Origin: Microbispora oryzae
GTDB lineage: Bacteria > Actinomycetota > Actinomycetes > Streptosporangiales > Streptosporangiaceae
DNA: 64,000 nucleotides
Reading direction: 5' to 3'
NCBI RefSeq assembly: GCF_017896165.1
Contig: NZ_JAFCNB010000004.1
Location: 62,001-126,000 of the forward strand
Position numbers and translations under genes: made by a program. The notes below the pieces were generated by a model. The model ran no database searches, was not told the DNA's origin, and was given only the letters and a program-made list of their open reading frames with translations. Positions 33,717 to 41,552 of this stretch are shown here, piece after piece (position 1 is the stretch's first letter; every line of letters begins with the position of its first letter).

Positions 33717-34523
33717 ATGGGAACCGGTGTGCGGCGGATTGTGCTGCTGACACTCGGCTGGGAGGACCTGCCGAAGAGCGTCTCCCTCCACGGCGACGTC
33801 TCGGGGGAGCGGTTGCGTGAGCCCGTGCCGGGCGTCCTCCTGCAGACGGACGGCGGCTGGGTGCTGCTCGACACGGGCTTCAACACCGCGCTGATCCGCG
33901 ACGCCGCTCTCGCCCGGCGCTTCCATCCCGGGCCGGAGTACCTGCCCGTGCTGCCCGGACCGGGAGAACCGCTGGAGGAGGCGCTCGCGGACGTGGGCAT
34001 CCCCATGGACGCGATCCACGCGGTGGCCGTGAGTCATCTCCATCTCGACCACGCGGGCGGCCTCAAGCACTTCGCCGGGCGGGTGCCGGTCCACGCCCAG
34101 CGCGCCGAGCTGGAGTACGGCCTGTCCGGGGACGCCGAGGAGCACGGCATCTTCCGTATCGACTTCGACGACCCGAGGATCGACTGGCGGCTCGCCGACG
34201 GGGAGGCCGAGATCGCCCCCGGCGTCACCGCGGTGCCGACGCCGGGCCACACCCCCGGCCACCAGAGCTTCGTCGTGGACCTCGACGACTCCTTGGGGGG
34301 CGGTGGTTTCGTCTTCGCGTTCGACGCGGCCGACCTGACGGAGAACATCGAGCGCGAGGTGGCCGTGGGCGGATTCATCGACTGCGGGCCGGAGGCCACC
34401 GTCGAGCAGATCCGCAAGCTGAAGGCCATCGCCGCCGCCCGAGGGTATCCGCTCATCCCGGGCCACGACCCGGTGGCCTGGCCGGCGTACACCGCACGGT
34501 TCGCCGCCGCCTTCCGTGCCTGA
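33717..34523 (+). CDS. MBL-fold hydrolase, AHL-lactonase-like
   Basis: 268 residues, 4 bp after allantoicase. The zinc-binding motif is SHLHLDHAGG, followed by TPGHTPGHQ, Asp in AFDAADL and a last His in IPGHDP. Sequence type resembles N-acyl homoserine lactonases and related lactonases. As the last gene of the cluster it may open a lactone or hydrolyse a cyclic intermediate rather than quench signals. The substrate is unknown. Confidence 0.88.
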   Translation: MGTGVRRIVLLTLGWEDLPKSVSLHGDVSGERLREPVPGVLLQTDGGWVLLDTGFNTALIRDAALARRFHPGPEYLPVLPGPGEPLEEALADVGIPMDAIHAVAVSHLHLDHAGGLKHFAGRVPVHAQRAELEYGLSGDAEEHGIFRIDFDDPRIDWRLADGEAEIAPGVTAVPTPGHTPGHQSFVVDLDDSLGGGGFVFAFDAADLTENIEREVAVGGFIDCGPEATVEQIRKLKAIAAARGYPLIPGHDPVAWPAYTARFAAAFRA

Positions 34524-34607
34524 TCACGGCAGCCCCCCATTGCCGCCATTGACAGCGCCCCCGCGTTTGGTCACCGTAACTGCCGTGCATCGGGAGATCC
34601 GGGCCCG

Positions 34608-37016
34608 GTGGGGAAGGGCGAGGGCGGTGTGGCGGTGCTGCGGCAGGAGGGAGCGCGGGAGCGGGACGACGCGCCGGACGGCGAGGTCTGCGCCGCCGGG
34701 CGGGCGGCCCGCGACCTGCTGAGTGAGGCGGAGCGGTTACTCGCGGACGCCCGCGCCCTGCTGGCGGACGACGCCGGCGCCCGCGCGGAGGTGCGGCGGG
34801 CGGTGTCCGCGGTGCGGATGCGGCTGGCCCGCGACGGGCTGGCCCTCGTGCCCGTGAGCCGGCTGCGGGACGTCACCGACGGTCGGCTGCGCCTGGGTCT
34901 GCTGGAACAGGCCGGCTATCGCAGCGTGCTCGACGTCCTGGAGGCCACGCCGTACGCGCTGCAGCTCGTACCCGGGGTGGGCGCGCGGACGGCCGCGCAG
35001 GTCGTGGCCGCCGCCCGGCAGATCGAGGAGGCCGCGGCCGACGCGGTCGCCGTCCGGATCGACCCCGGCGAGCGGGACGACGCATCGACGGCGCTGCTGG
35101 CCGCGCTCCGGCCGCTGGTGGGGGCTGGCCCCGACCTGCCGCGCGCCGTCGCCGCCGCGGCCGAGGCCGAGCGGACGCTGGCCCCGCTGGTGGCAGCGGC
35201 CCGGCCGGCCCGGGGCCGGCTGCGCATGCTGCTCGCCGGGACACGGCGCCGCCGCCGGGCCCGTGAGGCGCTCGCGCGGCTGCGGGCCGCGCTCGGCGAG
35301 GCGCGGGCGCACGGCACCCGGCTCCTGCTGAACCAGGCCGTCGTCGACCTGCTCCGGCCGTCGCCCGCGCCGTTCGAGGCGTGGGCCGACTTCGAGGTCA
35401 GGCCCGCCGACTACTACGGCCTGCTCACCGAGGTCGCGGCCGTCGGGCCCGACCGGGTCGCCGCTGAGGGGTTCGTGCCCGACGACCTGGCCACCCTGAT
35501 CAGGGCGCAGCCGCTCGACGACACCCACCGCAGGGTCTCGCTGCGCGGCTACCAGGCGTTCGGCGCGCGGTTCGCGCTCGCCCAGCGGCGGGTGATCCTC
35601 GGCGACGAGATGGGGCTCGGCAAGACGGTCCAGGCGGTCGCCGTCCTCGCCCACCTCAGCGCCGCGGGCGCCCGTCACTTCCTGGTCGCCTGCCCCGCCA
35701 GCGTGCTGATCAACTGGATCCGCGAGGTGGAGAGCCGCAGCACGCTCCGGGCGTACCGGACGCACGGCCAGTTCCGCGCGGCGGCGCTGGCCGAGTGGGC
35801 CCGCGCCGGGGGAGTGGCCGTGACCACCCTGGACACCCTGCACAGCCTGCGGATACCCGCGGAGATCGACATCGGCGCGCTGGTGGTCGACGAGGCCCAC
35901 TATGTGAAGAACCCGGAGGCCCGCCGATCGAGGACGGTCGCCGAATGGTGCCGCCGCGCCGACCGCGTGATCTTCCTCACCGGCACGCCGATGGAGAACC
36001 GGGTGGAGGACTTCCGCGCCCTGGTCGGCCATCTGCGGCCGGAGCTGGCCGCCGAGATCCGCGGCAGCGACGCGGCCGCGGGCGCCCAGGCATTCCGCCG
36101 CGCCGTCGCCCCCGTCTACCTGCGCAGGAACCAGGTGGACGTGCTGCCCGAGCTGCCCGATCTCGTGCACGTGGACGAGTGGGAGGAGCTCAGCGAGGCC
36201 GACCTGGCGGCCTACCGACGGGCGGTGGCCGCGGGCAACTTCATGGCGATGCGCCGGGCCGCCTACCAGGTGCCCGCCCGCTCGGCGAAGCTCCATCGGC
36301 TGCTCGAACTGGTCGAGGAGGCGGCGGGCAACGGAGCCAAGGTCGTGGTCTTCTCGTGCTTCACCAGCGTCCTCGCGGTCGTCCGGGAGGCGCTCATCCG
36401 GCGCGGGCACGGTGGGGTGCATGGTGGGGTGCATGGTGGGGTGCATGGTGGGGTGCATGGTGGGGTGCATGGTGGGGTGCATGGTGGAAGTCCCGGTGGG
36501 GCGTGCGGTGTGGTGCCTGGTGGGGTGCACCGTGGGATGCACGGTGGGGTGCACGGTCCCATTTCCGGCCGGGTGCCGGCCGCGGAACGGCAGCGGATCG
36601 CCGACGAGTTCGGCGCCGTCACCGGGCACGCCGTCCTGCTGGGGCAGATAGAGGCGGGCGGCACGGGGCTCAACCTGCAGGCCGCCACCGTGGTGATCCT
36701 CTGCGAGCCGCAGCTGAAACCGACCACGGAGAGCCAGGCCGTGGCCCGGGCGCACCGGATGGGCCAGGTGCGAAAGGTCCAGGTGCACCGCCTGCTCGCC
36801 GCCGACACCGTCGACGAGCGCCTGCTCGCCATCCTGCGCCGCAAGACGGCGCTCTTCGACGCGTACGCCCGGCGCAGCGATCTCGCGGAGTCGGCCCCCG
36901 AGGCGGTCGACCTGTCCGAGCAGGCGCTGGCGCGGCGAATCGTCGAGGAGGAGCGCCTACGCCTCGGTGTCGGCCCAGGCGGGTCTCCGGGGGATCCCTC
37001 GGACTCGATCGTGTAG
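34608..37016 (+). CDS. SNF2-family DEAD/DEAH helicase-like ATPase with minisatellite insert
   Basis: 802 residues, GTG start. The N-terminal third has a helix-hairpin-helix (LVPGVGARTAAQVVAAARQI, 20 residues) and a coiled/helical region. The Snf2 motor contains DEMGLGKT (motif I), VVDEAHYVKN (II), LTGTPMENR (III) and AVARAHRMGQ (VI). Within the second RecA lobe, between VREALIRRGH and PISGRVPAAERQR, a GGVH repeat of about 48 residues from a 12-bp minisatellite is inserted. Such proteins remodel or translocate on DNA. It stands alone, without methylase or nuclease partners. Confidence 0.88.
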   Translation: MGKGEGGVAVLRQEGARERDDAPDGEVCAAGRAARDLLSEAERLLADARALLADDAGARAEVRRAVSAVRMRLARDGLALVPVSRLRDVTDGRLRLGLLEQAGYRSVLDVLEATPYALQLVPGVGARTAAQVVAAARQIEEAAADAVAVRIDPGERDDASTALLAALRPLVGAGPDLPRAVAAAAEAERTLAPLVAAARPARGRLRMLLAGTRRRRRAREALARLRAALGEARAHGTRLLLNQAVVDLLRPSPAPFEAWADFEVRPADYYGLLTEVAAVGPDRVAAEGFVPDDLATLIRAQPLDDTHRRVSLRGYQAFGARFALAQRRVILGDEMGLGKTVQAVAVLAHLSAAGARHFLVACPASVLINWIREVESRSTLRAYRTHGQFRAAALAEWARAGGVAVTTLDTLHSLRIPAEIDIGALVVDEAHYVKNPEARRSRTVAEWCRRADRVIFLTGTPMENRVEDFRALVGHLRPELAAEIRGSDAAAGAQAFRRAVAPVYLRRNQVDVLPELPDLVHVDEWEELSEADLAAYRRAVAAGNFMAMRRAAYQVPARSAKLHRLLELVEEAAGNGAKVVVFSCFTSVLAVVREALIRRGHGGVHGGVHGGVHGGVHGGVHGGVHGGSPGGACGVVPGGVHRGMHGGVHGPISGRVPAAERQRIADEFGAVTGHAVLLGQIEAGGTGLNLQAATVVILCEPQLKPTTESQAVARAHRMGQVRKVQVHRLLAADTVDERLLAILRRKTALFDAYARRSDLAESAPEAVDLSEQALARRIVEEERLRLGVGPGGSPGDPSDSIV
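36411..36554 (+). repeat. Twelve 12-bp in-frame repeats inside the helicase gene
   Basis: Period-12 array. Six exact copies of GGTGGGGTGCAT (36411-36482) are followed by six degenerate copies. It codes mostly for GGVH. The reading frame is kept throughout. Confidence 0.95.
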
Positions 37017-37309
37017 ACGATCGATGGCAGGGTCCAGTCATGTTTGGCTCCAGCCGTGGGCGGCTCGCTCGATGGGGTGGCCGGTCCGCCCGCGAGGGTC
37101 CGGCCGCCTGCGGCCGTCCGCGGGGGTCCGGTGGGCTGCGGGGGCCTGGCCGCCCGCGCGGGTCAGGTTGCCGGCGGGGGCAGGTCGTCGGCGTGGTGTT
37201 CCACGGCCACCCCCGCCACTCGCGCGGCATCGGCGGCGCGCCCGGTCGGCGTCCGCGCCCTGCCTGCGCGGTATCTGTCCCCGAGTGTGTCCCGGGCCCC
37301 GGTTGTCCA
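37017..37309. other. 293 bp spacer between convergent genes, no gene seen
   Basis: Very GC-rich; the open frames are Arg/Gly/Pro-rich and not convincing. It lies between the convergent ends of the helicase and the DUF222/HNH gene. Confidence 0.5.
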
Positions 37310-39253
37310 TCACGGGGGCTGGGTGACCCGGCCGGTTCGGGGCTGCCGGGTGAGGCGTCCCTTCGGGTGGTGGGTGAGGGTCCAGGTTCCGTTGGGGTTG
37401 CGGTGGGTGGTGTAGCGGTGGGGGTGGGTGAATTTGTCGCGGTTGTGGAAGGTGCAGGCGGGGGCGAGCAGGTCGAGGTTGGTGACGCCGTCGTCGATCC
37501 AGCCGTGGACGTGGTCGACTTCGGCCATGGTGGCGGGGATCGGGCAGCCCTGGCAGTAACAGGTGGCGTACTGCGCCAGCAGGGCTTTGCGCTGGGCTGG
37601 GGTGGCCAGTCGCACCGAGCGACCCATGTCGAGGATCTGGCCCTTGGCGTCCATCACCATCCGGGTCAGGCGTGAGGTGCGGGCCAGGCGGTGGACGTCG
37701 CTGACGGGCAGCAGGTGCCCGGTGGCGACGAGCAGTCCGGGGGCGAGCCGGTTGGGGGCATGCCCGCAGGTGCGGCACGCGTCAGCCCGCGCTCCGGCCG
37801 CCTGTGCCTCCGACCGCCCCTCCGCCCGCGCGTCTGCGCCTGCCTTTTCGGTGGTGGCAGCGCCGCCGTCTTCGGCGACTCCAGTAGCGGCGGCGAGCGC
37901 AGTGTGGGAGGAGGTTTTGGGAGGGTCGGTGCCGGTCGGCTCGGCGGTCGACCCGGCGTCCTGTGCTCCGGTCAGCGGGGCGTCCTGTGTTCGGGTCGGC
38001 GGGGCCTTCGGTGTGCCGGTGGGGGTGAGGATGTCGTCGGGGATGGACTCGGCGCGGACCATGACGAGGAGTTCGGTGGAGACCTTCTCGCTCAGCAGGG
38101 CGGCGAAGGCGTCGGCCTGGCGGACGCGTAGTGGCCGGTCGTCGTCCTTGTCTTTGGGGCGGGCGTAGGAGGTCAAGAACGCCCGCAGCCGGGCCGCCGC
38201 CTCCCTGGGCAGGCGGAACTCGCCTTCCACTCCGCCGGTGCTGGACGGGCGGATCAGCAGGAACCGGGAGGCGTAGTCGTCCTCGCACTCCTCAACCAGG
38301 CTGCCTGGGTCCAGAATCTCTCGAATGTACCGGCCCGCCTTGGCCACCTCCGTGCACGACGCCGCATCCGCCAACTGCACGAGGATCGCTTCGGCTTCCT
38401 CGGCCTGCGTGTCGGTCAGCTTCGCCGTCACCGTAGTAATGGCGTCCACCGCTCCGCCGGACAAGGACCCGGCCCGGTAGCGGCCCCTCACCTGCGGGAG
38501 GCGCGCCACCTCACCGGAGATCCGCAACCACCGCGACGCCTGCGCACCCGTCATCCCCGGACCACGCCGCACCACAACCGGCACCCCCTGCACCCCAGGC
38601 GTTCCCGGCGCCTCGGCGCCGGTCTCCGCCGCACCTGCCGGCGGCCCAGGCGCGCCCGGCACCTCAGCGCCGATCTCCGCCGCGTCTGGTGCAGGGGTGC
38701 TGGGTGTGGGGGTGCTGGGTGTGGGGGTGCTGGGTGTGGGGGTGCTGGGTGTGGGGGTGCTGGGTGTGGGGGTGCTGGGTGTGGGGGTGCTGGGTGTGGG
38801 GGTGCTGGGTGTGGGGGTGCTCGGTCTGGTTGAGCGGAGCCATGAAGCGGTGGAGGCATGCCCATGCGCCTTGGCTTCACCGGTGACATGCACCTGATGC
38901 AACTGCGCCACGAACACCGAACTCAACAGATCTATCGCTTGGATCAGCTTCTCAACCGACGGCAAACACACCGCCGCACCGTCTTGCCGGTGCCTACGCG
39001 CCATCCGGGCGGCCAACTCCAGCACGACGTCCACGTCGTCGGCCACGTCGTCGGCCACGTCGTCGGCCACGTCGTCGGCCGCGTCGCCGGCGGTGTCAGC
39101 GGCTGTGTCGCCGTCGCCGGTAGCGTCGGCCGCGAAGCCGTCCGCGAAGCCGTCCGCGCGGGGCCGTCGGCGCGGCCCGTAGGGGCATCGGCACCGCCTC
39201 CCCCAGCACCTCGCGGACCTGATCCCGGCGCACTCCCGGCGTCCGCCATCCAC
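37310..39253 (-). CDS. DUF222 (13E12-repeat family) HNH endonuclease, probably frameshifted at 5' end
   Basis: Main frame, 647 codons as drawn. The DUF222 domain begins near LELAARMARRHRQDG and the C-terminal HNH nuclease has AEVDHVHGW and PACTFHNRDK with CxxC-type cysteines (CRTCG, CYCQGC). A STPTP repeat interrupts DUF222. The first 30 codons drawn (Cys/Arg-rich) look non-coding. Convincing N-terminal sequence continues in another minus-strand frame from a start at 39507, with an intermediate stretch (DQVREVLGEAVPMPLRA) in the third frame. Thus two frameshifts lie at about 39170-39240. This family is multicopy in actinobacteria; its biological role is unclear. Confidence 0.8.
   Translation of the reverse strand: MDGGRRECAGIRSARCWGRRCRCPYGPRRRPRADGFADGFAADATGDGDTAADTAGDAADDVADDVADDVADDVDVVLELAARMARRHRQDGAAVCLPSVEKLIQAIDLLSSVFVAQLHQVHVTGEAKAHGHASTASWLRSTRPSTPTPSTPTPSTPTPSTPTPSTPTPSTPTPSTPTPSTPTPSTPAPDAAEIGAEVPGAPGPPAGAAETGAEAPGTPGVQGVPVVVRRGPGMTGAQASRWLRISGEVARLPQVRGRYRAGSLSGGAVDAITTVTAKLTDTQAEEAEAILVQLADAASCTEVAKAGRYIREILDPGSLVEECEDDYASRFLLIRPSSTGGVEGEFRLPREAAARLRAFLTSYARPKDKDDDRPLRVRQADAFAALLSEKVSTELLVMVRAESIPDDILTPTGTPKAPPTRTQDAPLTGAQDAGSTAEPTGTDPPKTSSHTALAAATGVAEDGGAATTEKAGADARAEGRSEAQAAGARADACRTCGHAPNRLAPGLLVATGHLLPVSDVHRLARTSRLTRMVMDAKGQILDMGRSVRLATPAQRKALLAQYATCYCQGCPIPATMAEVDHVHGWIDDGVTNLDLLAPACTFHNRDKFTHPHRYTTHRNPNGTWTLTHHPKGRLTRQPRTGRVTQPP
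38701..38820 (-). repeat. Eight 15-bp in-frame repeats in DUF222 gene
   Basis: Exact or near-exact period-15 array, plus-strand unit TGGGTGTGGGGGTGC, coding STPTP on the minus strand. One degenerate unit flanks it. Confidence 0.95.
39031..39090 (-). repeat. Five 12-bp in-frame repeats (DDVA) in DUF222 gene
   Basis: Four exact CCACGTCGTCGG units (39031-39078) and one variant (39079-39090), coding for an acidic DDVA tract. Confidence 0.92.
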
Positions 39254-39753
39254 GACTCATCCGAGCCGTCTCCGCGCGGGTCCGCGGCGGGCGGCCCTGC
39301 CGGCCGCCCATGGGAGGGGGAGCGAGGATCCAGACACGTACCCGCAAGCAGTGGCGGCACCCCGCCCGCCGGGACACGAGTATCCGAGTCGGACGACCCA
39401 AGGAAACCAGCGTCCGGCCCCGGCCAGAGCTCTGTGGGCACCGCGGCGCTGTCCCTATCGCCGGAGCGGGGGACGCCACCGACGCCGGAGTCACGAACCG
39501 CCGACACGAAGACACCCCCTCCCCACCAGTCCGATCATGTGTTCGATACATTACAGACCGTGACCGGCACAAGCCAGGGAATTCACAACCGGAGCCCCAG
39601 GAACTTCAGGGCCCGGCTCAGGAATGTCCAGGCCAGGCCGGGGTGTGGGTCGCGGTAGAAGGGACAGAGCGGCCGCATTCGCGTTCGGCCAGGTAGATGT
39701 CCACTTCTTCGACTCCTTGCGCCATCCCCGCAGCTCGAACGACTTGGGACGTG
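39254..39753. other. 500 bp region: displaced 5' part of DUF222 gene and unassigned sequence
   Basis: On the minus strand 39507 down to about 39240 a frame starting MSAVRDSGVGG with a GGGAGGGGG ribosome-binding site reads as a plausible DUF222 N terminus and stops making sense near 39230. From 39573 to 39753 no intact gene is seen; short minus-strand frames (for example one with VEEVDIYLAERE) may be remnants. Confidence 0.5.
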
Positions 39754-40191
39754 CTAGGCGATCGGGGGCTCGGCGACTTTGATCGTCAACCCCACGCCGA
39801 GCTGGCTGTAGAGCTCCATCTGGTCGTGGTAGAGGCGGTGGCTGACGATGAGATCGTGTTCGAGGGTGAAGACCCAGCACTCGCGGAAGTTGACGGCCCG
39901 TCCCGTCGGCGCGACAACCTCGCCGCCGGCGATGAGGAACGGACCCGTGTGTGTCGCGCAGGAGCACCCCTCGATCATCACCCGGTCGCCGCTGGAGATC
40001 CGTTCCCAGAAGTTGACCCGGATGTCGGGAAGGCCCTCCCAGACATGGGCGTGATAGGCGGCGATCTGCTCCAGGCCCTCCGCCTGTAGTTCCGGCCCGA
40101 CCATCAAGGCGTCGGTGTGGTAGCAGCCGAGGCAAGACTCGAGGTCATGCGCGTTGATCGCGTTTATCAGCCGGTAGACGACGTCAGGCAT
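39754..40191 (-). CDS. SnoaL-like (NTF2-fold) ester cyclase family protein
   Basis: 145 residues covering one NTF2-like fold: LINAINAHDLESCLGCYHTDALMV (in parts), then IAAYHAHVWEGLPDIRV and ECWVFTLEHDLIVSHRLYHDQ. The family includes polyketide cyclases, limonene-epoxide hydrolase-like enzymes and many proteins of unknown substrate. It is transcribed alone and no biosynthetic genes lie beside it. Confidence 0.85.
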   Translation of the reverse strand: MPDVVYRLINAINAHDLESCLGCYHTDALMVGPELQAEGLEQIAAYHAHVWEGLPDIRVNFWERISSGDRVMIEGCSCATHTGPFLIAGGEVVAPTGRAVNFRECWVFTLEHDLIVSHRLYHDQMELYSQLGVGLTIKVAEPPIA

Positions 40192-40392
40192 CGCCGGCTC
40201 CCCCTTTCCGGCTCCTGAGGACGACGCTACGCCGGAAGGCGGCGCACGCGGAAATCGGTCCCGCCCTTTTGCCCGGCGGTGACCCGGGCGGCGCCGGAGG
40301 CGATCTACTCCGGGGGAGCCGCGCCGGAGGGAGCCGCGCGGAGGGTGCCGCCCGGAGGGATCAGTGCCAGAGGGAAGCCGCGCCGGAGGGGA

Positions 40393-41358
40393 TCAGCGGG
40401 CGCGTCCGCGCGGCTTGAGCGGCAGTGCCGGCAGCGCCGGGGCGGGGAGGGGCCGCCCGTCGTATCCGGTCACCGTGCCGAAGCGGTCGCCGTCCATCCA
40501 GTCGGCCCGGGCCGCGGCGATCTCGTCTCCGCTGCGGGCGACGAAATTCCACCACATGACGATTCGCTCCTCGAACGGCTCGCCGCCGAGCAGCAGCAGG
40601 CGGCTCGCCGACTCCGCGCGCAGGGCCAGCCCGGGCCGGCCGCAGCCCAGATAGAGCAGGGAGCCCCGGGGCACCGGCACCCCGTCAACCTCGGCGTCCC
40701 CCGAGGCCGAGAGCACGGCGTATTCGAAGTCGGGCTCCAGCGGCAGCGTGACAGCCGCGCCCGCAGCGAGATCGAGGTCGACGCCGACGAGCGGGGTGTA
40801 CGCCGTGCCGGGCGAGGCGGCGCCCGCCATCTCACCCATGATCACGGTGGCGCGCAGCCCGCGCTCCTCCAGCACCGGCAGCTCGCCGTGGTACTCCCAT
40901 CGCGGGTCGACCGCCCGGAACGCGTCAGGGAGGGCCACCCACAGCTGCGCGCCGTGCAGGAGACGGCCGTGCTCCGGCGGCGACACCTCCGAGTGGGCGA
41001 TGGCGTTTCCCGCGGTCATCAGCCCGAGGCGGCCAGGCCGCAGCGTCTGAAGGCTGCCCAGGCTGTCGCGGTGCACCACCTCGCCGTCCAGCAGCCAGCT
41101 CACCGTCTGCAGTCCGATGTGGGGATGCGGCGGCACCTGCATGCCCGGCCGGCCGGCGACGTCGTCCGGCCCGTAGTGATCGATGAAGCACCACGCGCCG
41201 ACCATGCGCCTGCCCAGGGTGGGGAGCAGCCGCCGCACCACGGTGCTCTCTCCGAGCGCCACCTCGCGCCCGGGCAGAAGCTCTCGTACGGGTGAGGCGG
41301 AGACGCCGTCGCGGCCCCCGTGCCGGGTGATCTGTGGCCTGATGTCGAGGTCGCTCAC
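40393..41358 (-). CDS. Pirin-family bicupin protein
   Basis: 321 residues with two cupin domains. The metal site of the first is seen in HPHIGLQTVSW, with a GAQLWVALP block downstream; the second cupin spans about 180-290. Some pirins have quercetin 2,3-dioxygenase activity, others are transcriptional cofactors. It is divergent from the sirtuin gene across a 12-bp minisatellite. The function is not predictable beyond the family. Confidence 0.9.
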   Translation of the reverse strand: MSDLDIRPQITRHGGRDGVSASPVRELLPGREVALGESTVVRRLLPTLGRRMVGAWCFIDHYGPDDVAGRPGMQVPPHPHIGLQTVSWLLDGEVVHRDSLGSLQTLRPGRLGLMTAGNAIAHSEVSPPEHGRLLHGAQLWVALPDAFRAVDPRWEYHGELPVLEERGLRATVIMGEMAGAASPGTAYTPLVGVDLDLAAGAAVTLPLEPDFEYAVLSASGDAEVDGVPVPRGSLLYLGCGRPGLALRAESASRLLLLGGEPFEERIVMWWNFVARSGDEIAAARADWMDGDRFGTVTGYDGRPLPAPALPALPLKPRGRAR

Positions 41359-41423
41359 CCTGGCAACCTACCCGCCGGACGCCGCAAGGACGGCCGCGGC
41401 CCCCGGCCCGCGCCCCAACCCGA

Positions 41424-41507
41424 CCGACAACCCGGCCAGCAACCCGGCCGACAACCCGGCCGACAACCCGGCCGACAACCCGGCCGACAACCCGGCCGAC
41501 AACCCGG
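41424..41507. repeat. Seven 12-bp repeats in the pirin-sirtuin divergent promoter
   Basis: Period-12 array of CCGACAACCCGG (second copy has one substitution pair) between two divergent start codons, 45 bp upstream of the sirtuin and 65 bp upstream of the pirin start. It probably contributes to spacing or binding in both promoters. Confidence 0.92.
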
Positions 41508-41552
41508 CGGGGCCGGGCGCGACCTCACCGCCGCATCGGGCACCATGGAGGG

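Noticed and set aside
33717..34523. Quorum-quenching AHL lactonase
   Set aside because: The fold fits, but the gene is the last member of a catabolic operon. Signal degradation is not supported by context, so only MBL hydrolase is claimed.
36411..36554. CRISPR-like array of regular repeats
   Set aside because: The units are contiguous 12-mers with no unique spacers and stay in frame inside a helicase gene, so this is a coding minisatellite.
38701..38820. CRISPR-like array or transposon end
   Set aside because: Contiguous 15-bp units coding STPTP in a DUF222 protein; no spacers, no cas genes.
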